A program made the translations under genes and the position numbers. Below, piece after piece: positions 1 to 6,408 of a stretch of 10,536 nucleotides of DNA. Where the stretch lies: positions 1 through 10,536 of the forward strand of contig UQRJ01000079.1 in the NCBI GenBank assembly GCA_900543345.1, in the 5' to 3' direction. Every line of letters begins with the position of its first letter. The stretch's first letter is position 1. A model generated the notes under the pieces. The model searched no databases and was not told the origin of the DNA. It saw only the letters and a list, made by a program, of their open reading frames with translations. The stretch is from an uncultured Sporolactobacillus sp. GTDB taxonomy: Bacteria > Bacillota > Bacilli > Bacillales > Sporolactobacillaceae.

Positions 1-47
1 CTACACAAGGCTATTCGTCGGCAGCGTCAGATGTGTATAAGAGACAG
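1..47 (+). other. Illumina Nextera read-1 (i5) adapter, not genomic
   Basis: Bases 1-6 (ctacac) are the end of the P5 primer, 7-14 (aaggctat) sit in the i5 index slot, 15-28 are the Nextera read-1 stem tcgtcggcagcgtc, and 29-47 are the 19-bp Tn5 mosaic end agatgtgtataagagacag. Genomic sequence starts at base 48. Translating the mosaic end from base 31 gives the peptide MCIRDS, a familiar contaminant N-terminus in protein databases, so the frame starting there must not be annotated. Confidence 0.98.
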
Positions 48-90
48 CATTACTACAGAAACGGATGATTGCCAAATCGTCAGGCTTCAC
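48..90 (-). CDS. Partial 5' end of next gene in the hsd operon (possible hsdS), cut by adapter
   Basis: On the minus strand a GTG at 90-88 overlaps the hsdM stop codon by four bases (GTGA), the usual sign of translational coupling. The frame stays open to the insert end and reads MKPDDLAIIRFCSN (14 residues). Type I operons usually place hsdS directly after hsdM, so specificity-subunit identity is an inference from position only; the residues themselves match nothing I recognise. There is no strong separate ribosome site. An ATG at 50-48 in another frame is an alternative start. Confidence 0.3.
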
Positions 91-1613
91 TTAATCTCAA
101 ACCCAATCCCCTTTAAATTTTTCCTAATTTCCGCTTCCAGCTTGTGTGACTGGTCGAACAATTCGCCGAGTTCGCTCGTCAGTTTGTTCATTTTTTCGTC
201 AAACGGGATGCCGTCGTCTTTTTCTTCCTCAATGCCGACGTAGCGGCCGGGAGTAAGAATGTAATCGTTCACTTTGACTTCATCCAACGTGGCGGATTTG
301 CAAAAGCCTTTGACATCTTGATACTTACCGCCACGGTTACGCCACTCGTGATAGGTGCCAGCGATCTTATCGATGTCCGCCTGGCTGAGCTGACGGTGAC
401 GGCGGTCGACCATCTCGCCGAGACGGCGGGCATCGAGAAAGAGCAGTTCGTTATGGCGATCACGGTGCCAGGCGTCGCCTTTTTTATTCCGATTCAAGAT
501 CCATAGTGAAACCGGGATGCTGACGGAATAAAACAATTTGTCCGGCATGGCGACAATGGCATCGACGAGGCCGGCTTCGAGAATCTGTTTACGGATCTCG
601 CCTTCGTTCGACGTGTTTGTGCTAAGCGAGCCGTTGGCTAAGACGACGCCGGCCGCTCCGCGCGGCGCCAAATGGTAAATAATATGCTCAAGCCAAGCAT
701 AGTTGGCATTGCCGGCCGGCGGGATGCCGTATTGCCAGCGCGCGTCGTCTTTGAGCGCATCGCCGCCCCAATCACTGATGTTGAACGGCGGATTAGCGAG
801 GATGAAGTCGGCGCGTAAATTTTTGTGCAGATCGTTATGGAACGAATCGTCCTGATGCGGGCCGATGTCGCCGGAAAGACCGCGAATCGCTAAGTTCATT
901 CGGCAGATTTTCCATGTTGTCGCGTTGAGTTCCTGGCCGTAAATCGCCAGATCGGCCAGCCGGCCGCGGTGTTCGGCGACGAACTTACTACTTTGAACGA
1001 ACATCCCGCCTGAGCCGCAACACGGATCATAGACGCGGCCACGATATGGCTCAATCATCGCGACGAGTGTTTTAACGACGCTCGTCGGCGTATAAAATTC
1101 ACCGCCGCCTTTACCTTCCGCCTCGGCGAATTTGCCGAGAAAATATTCGTAGACGCGACCAAGCAAATCTTTTTCTTCATTATCGTATAACTTAATCGTC
1201 GAGATCAGATCGACAAGTTCGCCGAGCCGGCGTTTGTCAATCTCCGGCCGGGCGTAGCGTTTTTCCAGCACATTTTTCAACGCTTTATTTTCTTTTTCGA
1301 TACTGATCATTGCGTCGTCGATAATCTGGCCGATCTTTTCGCTCTTGGCACGGTCGCGGATGTACTCCCAACGCGCATCTTTCGGCACCCAAAAAATGTT
1401 TTCCGCCGTGTATTCGTCGCGTTCTTCTTCAAAACCGAGTCCTTCGTCGACGAGCGCCCGATGTTTCCGTTCGAACTTATCGGAGATGTATTTCAGAAAA
1501 ATCAGTCCGAGCACGACATGTTTATATTCGCTCGCGTCCATGCTGCCGCGCAATTTGTCGGCGGCTTTCCACAGTGTTTCCTCAAAACCAATATTCGCCG
1601 TTGTTTCCGCCAT
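87..1613 (-). CDS. hsdM: Type I restriction-modification DNA methyltransferase subunit HsdM
   Basis: N6-adenine methyltransferase subunit of a type I restriction-modification complex. With HsdS it methylates one adenine per strand of a bipartite site using S-adenosylmethionine, and with HsdR it forms the restriction enzyme. The 508-residue length is normal. The N-terminal helical HsdM_N domain covers about 10-150. The methyltransferase core has GEFYTP (171-176), SAM-binding motif I DPCCGSGG (196-203) and catalytic motif IV NPPF (274-277). A charged C-terminal helix (about 470-498) is the usual HsdS-contacting segment. The start is chosen because GAGGAG lies about 10 nt upstream of the ATG at 1613-1611. 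It lies 12 nt downstream of the XRE regulator stop, whose TGA overlaps the ribosome site, so the two are co-transcribed. All key motifs are intact; hsdS and hsdR are outside the window. Confidence 0.96.
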   Translation of the reverse strand: MAETTANIGFEETLWKAADKLRGSMDASEYKHVVLGLIFLKYISDKFERKHRALVDEGLGFEEERDEYTAENIFWVPKDARWEYIRDRAKSEKIGQIIDDAMISIEKENKALKNVLEKRYARPEIDKRRLGELVDLISTIKLYDNEEKDLLGRVYEYFLGKFAEAEGKGGGEFYTPTSVVKTLVAMIEPYRGRVYDPCCGSGGMFVQSSKFVAEHRGRLADLAIYGQELNATTWKICRMNLAIRGLSGDIGPHQDDSFHNDLHKNLRADFILANPPFNISDWGGDALKDDARWQYGIPPAGNANYAWLEHIIYHLAPRGAAGVVLANGSLSTNTSNEGEIRKQILEAGLVDAIVAMPDKLFYSVSIPVSLWILNRNKKGDAWHRDRHNELLFLDARRLGEMVDRRHRQLSQADIDKIAGTYHEWRNRGGKYQDVKGFCKSATLDEVKVNDYILTPGRYVGIEEEKDDGIPFDEKMNKLTSELGELFDQSHKLEAEIRKNLKGIGFEIK

Positions 1614-1625
1614 GCTGATCGCTCC

Positions 1626-2246
1626 TCAATAATTGTAATCGTCCAGCACTTCAAAGAGTGCCGCCTCAAATTCTTCCTGCTCGGCGCCGGTGGTGATGTC
1701 GCCGGGCAGCACGTCCAAATAATGGGCCAGCGCCTGGATCGTTTTATGCAGCAGCGGTTCCGATCCGGCCCTCTCTAACAGTTCCAGCAAAATACGATAC
1801 GTGTCCATGTACGGATAATTGTCGATCATATCCAGCGTTCGCCGAAAGCGTTTGACCAGTTCCGCTTTTTCAATTCGTCGCTCGATCCGGTTCATTTCTG
1901 CTTTATCGTAGATCGGTTTGGCTTCGAGCCGTTCAGCGCCCGGGGCCAGTACGTTTTCACGACGCTCGATGACCGGCTGCAATTCCGCTTTTAATTTTTC
2001 CTTTTGTATCTCTAGGCGATCGATCTCACTAAGCGGTTTAGAAAAATAGGAACGATCGATGTGAAATAGTTTTTCCAGCGTTGGCAAGTATTTTTTAGGA
2101 ATCTTCTGTTTCCCTTTCAGCCACATGTTGATATTTTGCTTTTTAATTCCGAGCTTTTCAGCCAGCTCCAACTGCTGCATATGATATAATCCGAGCACAT
2201 ATTCCAAGCCTATCAACCCATCACCACCCGTATGGGCATGAAACAT
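1626..2246 (-). CDS. XRE-family helix-turn-helix regulator of the hsd operon
   Basis: Predicted DNA-binding regulator, 206 residues from the ATG at 2246-2244. An XRE-type helix-turn-helix lies at about residues 14-60, with the recognition region around LAEKLGIKKQNINMWLKGK. It is followed by a charged coiled-coil-like stretch (about 70-135) and an acidic C-terminus. A longer frame opens with TTG at 2291, but that codon lies in the -35 box and operator of the promoter described here, so the ATG at 2246 is preferred even though its ribosome site is weak (GAG, 4 nt upstream). The stop overlaps the hsdM ribosome site, so it is the first gene of the operon. The role as autoregulator and timing control for the methyltransferase is inferred from position and from the overlapping palindrome. 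Similar XRE proteins sit in front of hsdM in other Bacillota. Confidence 0.8.
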   Translation of the reverse strand: MFHAHTGGDGLIGLEYVLGLYHMQQLELAEKLGIKKQNINMWLKGKQKIPKKYLPTLEKLFHIDRSYFSKPLSEIDRLEIQKEKLKAELQPVIERRENVLAPGAERLEAKPIYDKAEMNRIERRIEKAELVKRFRRTLDMIDNYPYMDTYRILLELLERAGSEPLLHKTIQALAHYLDVLPGDITTGAEQEEFEAALFEVLDDYNY

Positions 2247-2262
2247 TGTCTCGGTCAATAAA

Positions 2263-2291
2263 ATCGTACCGTAAAATATTGACTGAGTCAA
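2263..2291 (-). promoter_or_regulatory. Promoter of the xre-hsdM operon
   Basis: On the minus strand, TTGACT (2291-2286), a 17-bp spacer, then TACGAT (2268-2263). Transcription would start about 10 nt before the ATG at 2246, giving a very short leader. This fits the near absence of a ribosome site and supports the choice of that start. Confidence 0.65.
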
Positions 2292-2297
2292 TATTTT
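2273..2297. promoter_or_regulatory. Perfect 11-3-11 inverted repeat, probable operator
   Basis: The arms AAAATATTGAC and GTCAATATTTT are exact reverse complements around a TGA centre. The palindrome contains the -35 box of the xre-hsdM promoter. By symmetry it also contains a plus-strand TTGACT (2279-2284), 17 bp before TATTTT (2302-2307), so it could govern divergent transcription. A further half-site-like GTCAATA lies at 2254-2260. Binding by the adjacent XRE protein is inferred. Confidence 0.65.
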
Positions 2298-2321
2298 CTG
2301 CTATTTTAATTATGTTGGCTG

Positions 2322-2335
2322 TTGCGGTACCGCAA
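2322..2335. repeat. 14-bp perfect palindrome TTGCGGTACCGCAA
   Basis: This exact palindrome lies in the gap between the hsd regulator and the 75-codon gene. It could be an operator or, if transcribed, a 5-bp hairpin with a GTAC loop. It shares the TTGCG/CGCAA half-site with the next palindrome at 2355-2374. Confidence 0.5.
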
Positions 2336-2354
2336 AACGATGCGAACATCACGA

Positions 2355-2374
2355 CTCACTTTGCGCAAAGCGAG
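2355..2374. repeat. Near-perfect 20-bp palindrome upstream of the 75-codon gene
   Basis: A central perfect 12-mer CTTTGCGCAAAG (2359-2370) is extended by CTC and GAG arms across one mismatched pair. It lies 64 bp before the ribosome site of the 75-codon gene and is a plausible operator. No good sigma-A promoter was found immediately downstream. Confidence 0.5.
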
Positions 2375-2454
2375 TAGAATGCTTTTGTCTCTATTATCGT
2401 CAAAATTTCACTAAGAAACAACCGGCGGCAAACGCCCGGAGGAGGAACGTTAGA

Positions 2455-2682
2455 ATGGAATTGACCATTGTGCCGAGTCCTTTATACGATAACAAATCGA
2501 GGCTATGTGAACGCGGTAAAACAAATTTACTGGCAACTATTCACCACACGCAGTCGGAAATTGATCGACTGAAGCCGTCAAAGCTGGCATTGGATCAAGC
2601 AAAGCAATTGATTTTGACGCAGCAACTGCTAGGAATCGAAACGGCGCTCGAACTGGCGGGATTTTCGTTGATCTACCGATAA
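2455..2682 (+). CDS. Small protein of unknown function (75 aa)
   Basis: The ATG is preceded by GGAGGAGGA (2438-2446), a near-ideal ribosome site 8 nt upstream, which is the main reason to accept the gene. The 75-residue product has no signal peptide or membrane segment. Residues about 25-70 look largely helical and polar-amphipathic (SEIDRLKPSKLALDQAKQLI), and the one Cys is at 18. I do not recognise a family. It is transcribed away from the hsd operon across a shared palindrome-rich region and is followed by a probable terminator, so it appears to be a single-gene unit. A candidate promoter is TTGACT (2279-2284) with TATTTT (2302-2307), about 140 nt upstream. It could be an accessory protein of the restriction locus or unrelated; there is no direct evidence. 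Confidence 0.65.
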   Translation: MELTIVPSPLYDNKSRLCERGKTNLLATIHHTQSEIDRLKPSKLALDQAKQLILTQQLLGIETALELAGFSLIYR

Positions 2683-2690
2683 ATAAACAA

Positions 2691-2727
2691 GGGCGATGGA
2701 TCTGGTTGGCTCCGCTCCCGTTTTTTT
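2691..2727 (+). terminator. Probable rho-independent terminator after the 75-codon gene
   Basis: An imperfect hairpin pairs GGGCGATGGA (2691-2700) with TCCGCTCCC (2711-2719), with one mismatch and one bulge, and is followed by G and seven T's (2721-2727). It lies 9 nt past the stop codon. Confidence 0.55.
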
Positions 2728-2872
2728 GTCAGCCTCAAGACGTAGGCATGTTACATCCGACCTAGTTCAGCATTTGAATAAATTCGAAATAATGGCAATT
2801 ATCCAGCAGAAAGCGGTACATTGATACGTCACAAAAATAGCAATGAATGCGTTTAAAACAGGGGGAAAAGTC

Positions 2873-3802
2873 ATGAAAAGAACAGCCGAATTCACACTTG
2901 GATTAATCGGCGGAATTTTGGGCATTATTTTCGGCTTTGTGGCGCTCACGGTCGGCGGCGTAGGGTCGGCATTTAATGCCGGCGGTGCCGGAGAAGTGAT
3001 TGGCCTTGCGTGGGCCGCCATTCTTCTGTCCGCTGCGGCAATCGTCGGTGCGGCCATTGTGCACCGTCATCCGAAGTTCGCGGGTACGCTACTTACAGGC
3101 TCAGCGATCGGCGGCGTCATTTCGATCAGCATGTTTTACATCGTTCCGTTTATTCTGCTGATCATCGCCGGATTAATGGCTCTGCTGCGCGGCAATGATA
3201 AAGCATTTGTTTTTAAAAAATGGTGGTTTTATGCGACTTTTGTCGTCATGTTTGCTCTTGTTCTCGGACTGCATCATGCGGGGGATACAGCGGAGCCGGC
3301 AGCCGCCGGTGATTCTGCGAAGGCGACCGTGGCCACTGCCGATAACCAGCAATCCGGCGATAACATCAATAAGATTTCCAACGTCCATTTCAGTGATACT
3401 TCCGGCAAGCAGACAACCCAAATAGATCAAGCTTACATTAAAGACATTTCCGCCATGAACGCGACCGATGAAAATTTTAAAACGATCACATACGCATTGA
3501 TTATTCATCTGACCATAAAAAATGATGCCCCGAACGAACTCAGCACCTTTCCCGATCAAGGTCATATTGTTTTGCCGAACGGTCGGCAAATAACGGGGAC
3601 TGCCGCCGATGATAACTTAAAAGGTGCATGGGACAGCAGTGACGATATCGCCAGCGGTGCACATAAAAGCGGCAACATCTACTTTCCACTCACGAAAAGC
3701 CAAGCGAAAAGCATTAAAAATGCCCGCTATAAATTTGAAGTCATTTGCGGCGATGATAATTTGACGGATAAAAATTACGATGTTGCCTTGAAGTTCAAAT
3801 AG
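2873..3802 (+). CDS. Membrane-anchored protein with DUF4064-like N-terminus and extracytoplasmic C-terminal domain
   Basis: Protein of 309 residues from the ATG at 2873, chosen because AGGGGG lies 7 nt upstream; the ATG at 2843 has no ribosome site. The N-terminal 135 residues hold about four membrane segments (roughly 7-29, 43-63, 72-104 and 118-135) rich in Gly, Ala and Ile. The opening residues (MKRTAEFTLGLIGGILGIIF) resemble DUF4064 proteins of Bacilli. A low-complexity Ala/Asp linker (about 137-165) leads to a soluble domain (about 168-309) with alternating beta-type strands such as TYALIIHLTIKND and YKFEVICGD, like DUF4352/DUF5067-type extracellular domains of Gram-positive lipoproteins. 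There is no lipobox and no catalytic motif. Topology and outward location of the C-terminus are inferred. Function is unknown; it appears to be transcribed alone. Confidence 0.85.
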   Translation: MKRTAEFTLGLIGGILGIIFGFVALTVGGVGSAFNAGGAGEVIGLAWAAILLSAAAIVGAAIVHRHPKFAGTLLTGSAIGGVISISMFYIVPFILLIIAGLMALLRGNDKAFVFKKWWFYATFVVMFALVLGLHHAGDTAEPAAAGDSAKATVATADNQQSGDNINKISNVHFSDTSGKQTTQIDQAYIKDISAMNATDENFKTITYALIIHLTIKNDAPNELSTFPDQGHIVLPNGRQITGTAADDNLKGAWDSSDDIASGAHKSGNIYFPLTKSQAKSIKNARYKFEVICGDDNLTDKNYDVALKFK

Positions 3803-4015
3803 ATCGCGGCGTGCTCATCGTTCACCACCGTGCACACCATGCCGGAAGCGCGCCCACAGTGCATATCATCCCTCACCGGCCGGCGTTTCGATCCGTCGGC
3901 CACTGCCGGATTGGATCGTTTCGTAATGACCATGCTCCCGGCGCGACCGGCCTTCGTTTTGGCAATCTTAACCGCAATTTTTGCTGTAACACCAAAATAG
4001 ATTAATACAATGTTT

Positions 4016-4037
4016 CCGAGCGAACGCTCGGCTTTTT
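4016..4037 (+). terminator. Rho-independent terminator downstream of the membrane protein gene
   Basis: The stem CCGAGC (4016-4021) pairs with GCTCGG (4026-4031) around a GAAC loop and is followed by CTTTTTT. It lies 213 nt after the stop of the membrane-protein gene but only 15 nt after an in-frame open stretch ending at 4000. Confidence 0.8.
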
Positions 4038-4038
4038 T

Positions 4039-4239
4039 ATTGCTCCGACGGCGGCATTGATTCTAAAAGTACGGTGTTCGGTTTAAATGGGTTGCATTGC
4101 CCTTTCCAAAGTCCGGCATCCGACATGTCTGCTTTGTAGTCCGCTTCTTCCACTAAAGTCCGGTGTTTCTCGTAAACGCAGCGTTATCTCATCAACGCTG
4201 GCGCTGTGCCATCGGTCTATTGATCCGTTATTTAAGGCA
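4039..4239. other. Intergenic stretch without a gene
   Basis: Between two convergent terminators I see no convincing coding sequence. It contains a perfect 7-bp stem, CAGCGTT (4179-4185) with AACGCTG (4194-4200), without a T-tract. It also has two related short strings: CTAAAAGTACGGTGTT near 4064 and CTAAAGTCCGGTGTT near 4153. No function is assigned. Confidence 0.5.
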
Positions 4240-4268
4240 AAAGAAAAAGGACGGGAAACCCCGTCCTT
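4240..4268 (-). terminator. Rho-independent terminator of aldA
   Basis: On the minus strand a perfect 9-bp stem AAGGACGGG / CCCGTCCTT (4268-4247) with a GTTT loop is followed by TTTCTTTTG. It starts about 18 nt after the aldA stop codon at 4289-4287. Confidence 0.85.
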
Positions 4269-4286
4269 CGTGCGGCAATGCAATCG

Positions 4287-5726
4287 TTATTTTTTTGTAT
4301 CCAAATAGGCGACATGCGTCTGCAGGTATTCTTCCAGCCCGTGTTTACCGTCGGCGCCGCCGATGCCGGATTTCTTCCAGCCGGCGTGGAAGCCTTGCAA
4401 CGCTTCGAAATGCTCACGATTGACGTAAGTTTCACCAAACTCCAAGTTGGCAATGGCGTAAAAGGTATTGTCTAAGTTGGTCGTAAAGATCGACGAGGTC
4501 AGACCGAATTCGGAATCGTTGGCCAGCTCGACGGCTTCTTCCAACGTCGAGAAGTCGGCAATCGGGATGACCGGGCCGAAGGTTTCTTCGTGCATGATAT
4601 CCATCTCATTGGTGACGTGGGTCAGGACGGTCGGTTTGTAGAAATAACCCCTGTCGAAGGCTCGCTCGCCGCCGGTCGCCACCGTTGCGCCTTGCTTGAC
4701 GGCACGCGCGACTTTCTCGCTCACCGCTTCCAGTGCCCCTTTTTCGATCAGCGGGCCCATATCGAGATCGGCTTGCTCGGCCGGATTGCCGTATTTCACG
4801 CCTTTCATGGCGGCAGTCAGTTTTTCGGTAAACGTCTTGGCGACGCCTTTCTGAACATAGACACGTTCGGCGCAGTTGCATACCTGCCCGGTATTGATCA
4901 CGCGCGAAGCAACGATCGCTTTGACGGCCAGATCAAGATCGGCATCGTCCATGACGATCACCGGTGCTTTGCCGCCGAGCTCCAGCGAGACTTTGGTAAT
5001 GTTTTTCGCCGCCGTTTCCATGATCTTCTGTCCGGCCGGCACACTGCCGGTCAGACTGATGATGCCGACTTTCGGATTGGCAGCTAAGGCCTGACCAACG
5101 ACGGATCCCTTACCGGGGACCATGTTGAACACGCCGGCCGGCAATCCACTTGCTTTCACGATTTCCGCAAACACATAGGCGTTGATCGGCGTCTGCTGGC
5201 TCGGCTTGACGACAATCGTGTTGCCGGTCACCAGGGCCGGGCTGACTTTACGGGCAATCAGAAAAAAGGGGAAATTCCATGGCAGAATCCCGCCGGCGAC
5301 GCCGATCGGCTGCTTGAACAACAGAATGTTTTCATGTGGTCGATCGCTCTGGATAATTTCCCCTTCGTAGCGGCGAGCCCATTCAGCATTATAGTCGAAA
5401 TAATCGGCGGTCGATTCAACTTCCGATTTGGCCAGCGCCTGCGTTTTGCCCCCTTCTTTAACGATGACCGCCGTCAGTTCGTCCGCACGCTTGCGGATGC
5501 CGGCGGCGATTTTGTGCAGATACTTACCGCGCTGAACGGCAGGGATCTTTTTCCACGTCTTCTGCGCTTCAAAGGCTGCATCTACCGCTTTATTCGTATC
5601 TTCGGCGCTGCTACTGGGAATCTGAGCGATGACCGCTTCGGTCGACGGATTGACAACATCGATCCAATCGTTGCCGCTGCTTTCGACAAATTCACCGTTA
5701 ATGAACGAAGATAGTTTTTTTACCAT
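4287..5726 (-). CDS. aldA: NAD-dependent lactaldehyde/glycolaldehyde dehydrogenase (AldA type)
   Basis: Cytoplasmic aldehyde dehydrogenase that oxidises lactaldehyde to lactate, and glycolaldehyde to glycolate, with NAD+, typically in fucose/rhamnose or related sugar breakdown. From the ATG at 5726-5724 the protein is 479 residues, the length of Escherichia coli AldA as I recall it, with long shared strings such as NPSTEAV, EWARRYEGEIIQSDRP, ILPWNFPFFLIARK and GFHAGWKKSGIGGADGKHGL. The oxyanion-hole Asn is N151, the general base Glu is E249 in LELGGK, and the catalytic Cys is C283 in GQVCNC. The upstream in-frame extension to 5801 is rejected because GAGGAGG lies 12 nt before this ATG. It is a single gene with its own terminator and no sugar-catabolic neighbours, so substrate preference rests on homology alone. 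A TTGATCAA palindrome lies upstream (5807-5814), but I could not place a confident promoter. Confidence 0.92.
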   Translation of the reverse strand: MVKKLSSFINGEFVESSGNDWIDVVNPSTEAVIAQIPSSSAEDTNKAVDAAFEAQKTWKKIPAVQRGKYLHKIAAGIRKRADELTAVIVKEGGKTQALAKSEVESTADYFDYNAEWARRYEGEIIQSDRPHENILLFKQPIGVAGGILPWNFPFFLIARKVSPALVTGNTIVVKPSQQTPINAYVFAEIVKASGLPAGVFNMVPGKGSVVGQALAANPKVGIISLTGSVPAGQKIMETAAKNITKVSLELGGKAPVIVMDDADLDLAVKAIVASRVINTGQVCNCAERVYVQKGVAKTFTEKLTAAMKGVKYGNPAEQADLDMGPLIEKGALEAVSEKVARAVKQGATVATGGERAFDRGYFYKPTVLTHVTNEMDIMHEETFGPVIPIADFSTLEEAVELANDSEFGLTSSIFTTNLDNTFYAIANLEFGETYVNREHFEALQGFHAGWKKSGIGGADGKHGLEEYLQTHVAYLDTKK

Positions 5727-5894
5727 CGATTTTTTTGGCCTCCTCGATATTTTCGTGAAAATAAACATGGTTTTGTTTTTGATTGAGTGTGTTTTTTCCA
5801 TATTATTTGATCAATCAACATCACTACTTTACCATACTGCGGATTCGGAACTCAACGATACCGCCTGACAAGCATTCCGATAATCGTGAACAGA

Positions 5895-5941
5895 CCCGCA
5901 AGGCGGAACGAGCAGCCTATGTCCGTCAAAGGAGTTGCCGA
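5895..5941 (-). repeat. Copy A of a dispersed GC-rich motif
   Basis: Plus-strand bases 5895-5916 read CCCGCAAGGCGGAACGAGCA plus GC. They align to 10226-10249 with one substitution and two single-base gaps. A second block, GGAGTTGC (5931-5938), matches the AGGCAGTTGC block of copy B after about 14 extra bases. CCGC-AAG-GCGG can form a small hairpin. It lies about 170 bp upstream of the aldA start, on the same strand relationship as copy B to its gene. Confidence 0.5.
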
Positions 5942-6204
5942 TGCTCTGAGTCTGTCTGCTTTTTCTTTCGTTATTATGGCCGACAAGGGCCGCTTCCTTG
6001 CGTCGCCGGAGACGATCTCGCTAATTTTCGCTAATTTGAAACTCGTTCGCTGCATGCGTTCGATCCGGACGATCCGGACCGTCGCCCTGCTCCATAGGCA
6101 GCGAGCGAAATCGCGATTGAAAGGCAGAAGCGATTTTTTTGCATCAACAGCGATGGCTGAAAAAGAGTGAATGGATGCGAGCATTCGTGAAAACCGCAGA
6201 AACT

Positions 6205-6230
6205 GCCGAGACGGACGAAAGGCAAGCTGC
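6205..6230 (-). repeat. Copy C (divergent) of the dispersed GC-rich motif
   Basis: Plus-strand bases contain GAGACGGACGAAAGGCAAGC followed by TGC. Aligned to copy B (AGACGGAACGAA, then AAGGCAGTTGC) it lacks a 5-base block and differs by small indels. It is weaker than the A/B match but in the same orientation. Confidence 0.35.
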
Positions 6231-6342
6231 TTAAACGAGTCCGGCGGAGGGCCGATGAATAAGTGAGTGAATCGCTTGACAACCAATAAGGATATGGGGG
6301 CCGATGCTAATCAGCCGAGCAGAATCACCGTCGCTTTCCACG

Positions 6343-6371
6343 GTACCGGGAGCTTCTACTCCGTTGTCAAG
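6343..6371 (+). repeat. 29-bp direct repeat, copy 1
   Basis: The repeat runs from GTACCGGGAGCTTCTACTCC to CGTTGTCAAG and is identical to 6409-6437. Internally GGAG and CTCC can pair around CTTCTA. The 9-bp end GTTGTCAAG is the reverse complement of CTTGACAAC at 6275-6283. Confidence 0.9.
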
Positions 6372-6408
6372 TTGCTTTGTGTGCTCATCACGTTCGCGAA
6401 TTATTTGT

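Noticed and set aside
31..243. 70-codon plus-strand frame starting MCIRDS
   Set aside because: Its first codons are Nextera mosaic end and the rest runs antisense to hsdM.
1345..1778. Plus-strand frames opposite the start of hsdM and the XRE gene
   Set aside because: Antisense shadows of well-supported genes; no ribosome site or domain.
2247..2291. TTG at 2291 as start of the XRE regulator (221 aa)
   Set aside because: The TTG is part of the -35 box and palindrome, there is no ribosome site, and the ATG at 2246 follows the promoter directly.
3811..4005. 64-codon plus-strand frame after the membrane protein gene
   Set aside because: No ribosome site, composition rich in His, Arg and Pro typical of chance frames, and no recognisable domain. 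The other frame in this gap is mentioned only as a weak finding.
4087..4308. 73-codon plus-strand frame and overlapping frames before the aldA terminator
   Set aside because: It crosses the aldA terminator and enters the 3' end of aldA antisense; no ribosome site.
4590..5087. 165-codon plus-strand frame inside aldA
   Set aside because: Antisense to the core of a clearly conserved dehydrogenase; caused by G+C-rich codon structure.
5727..5801. 25-residue N-terminal extension of AldA
   Set aside because: No ribosome site upstream of it; the internal ATG with GAGGAGG gives the normal family length of 479.
6108..6140. Hairpin plus seven T's as a terminator
   Set aside because: Stem is only 7 bp with a 15-nt loop and there is no plus-strand gene before it to terminate; kept only as a remark in the intergenic entry.
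5852..6286. 144-codon minus-strand frame upstream of aldA
   Set aside because: No ribosome site, no domain, odd composition, and it spans the repeat motifs; it looks like a chance open frame.
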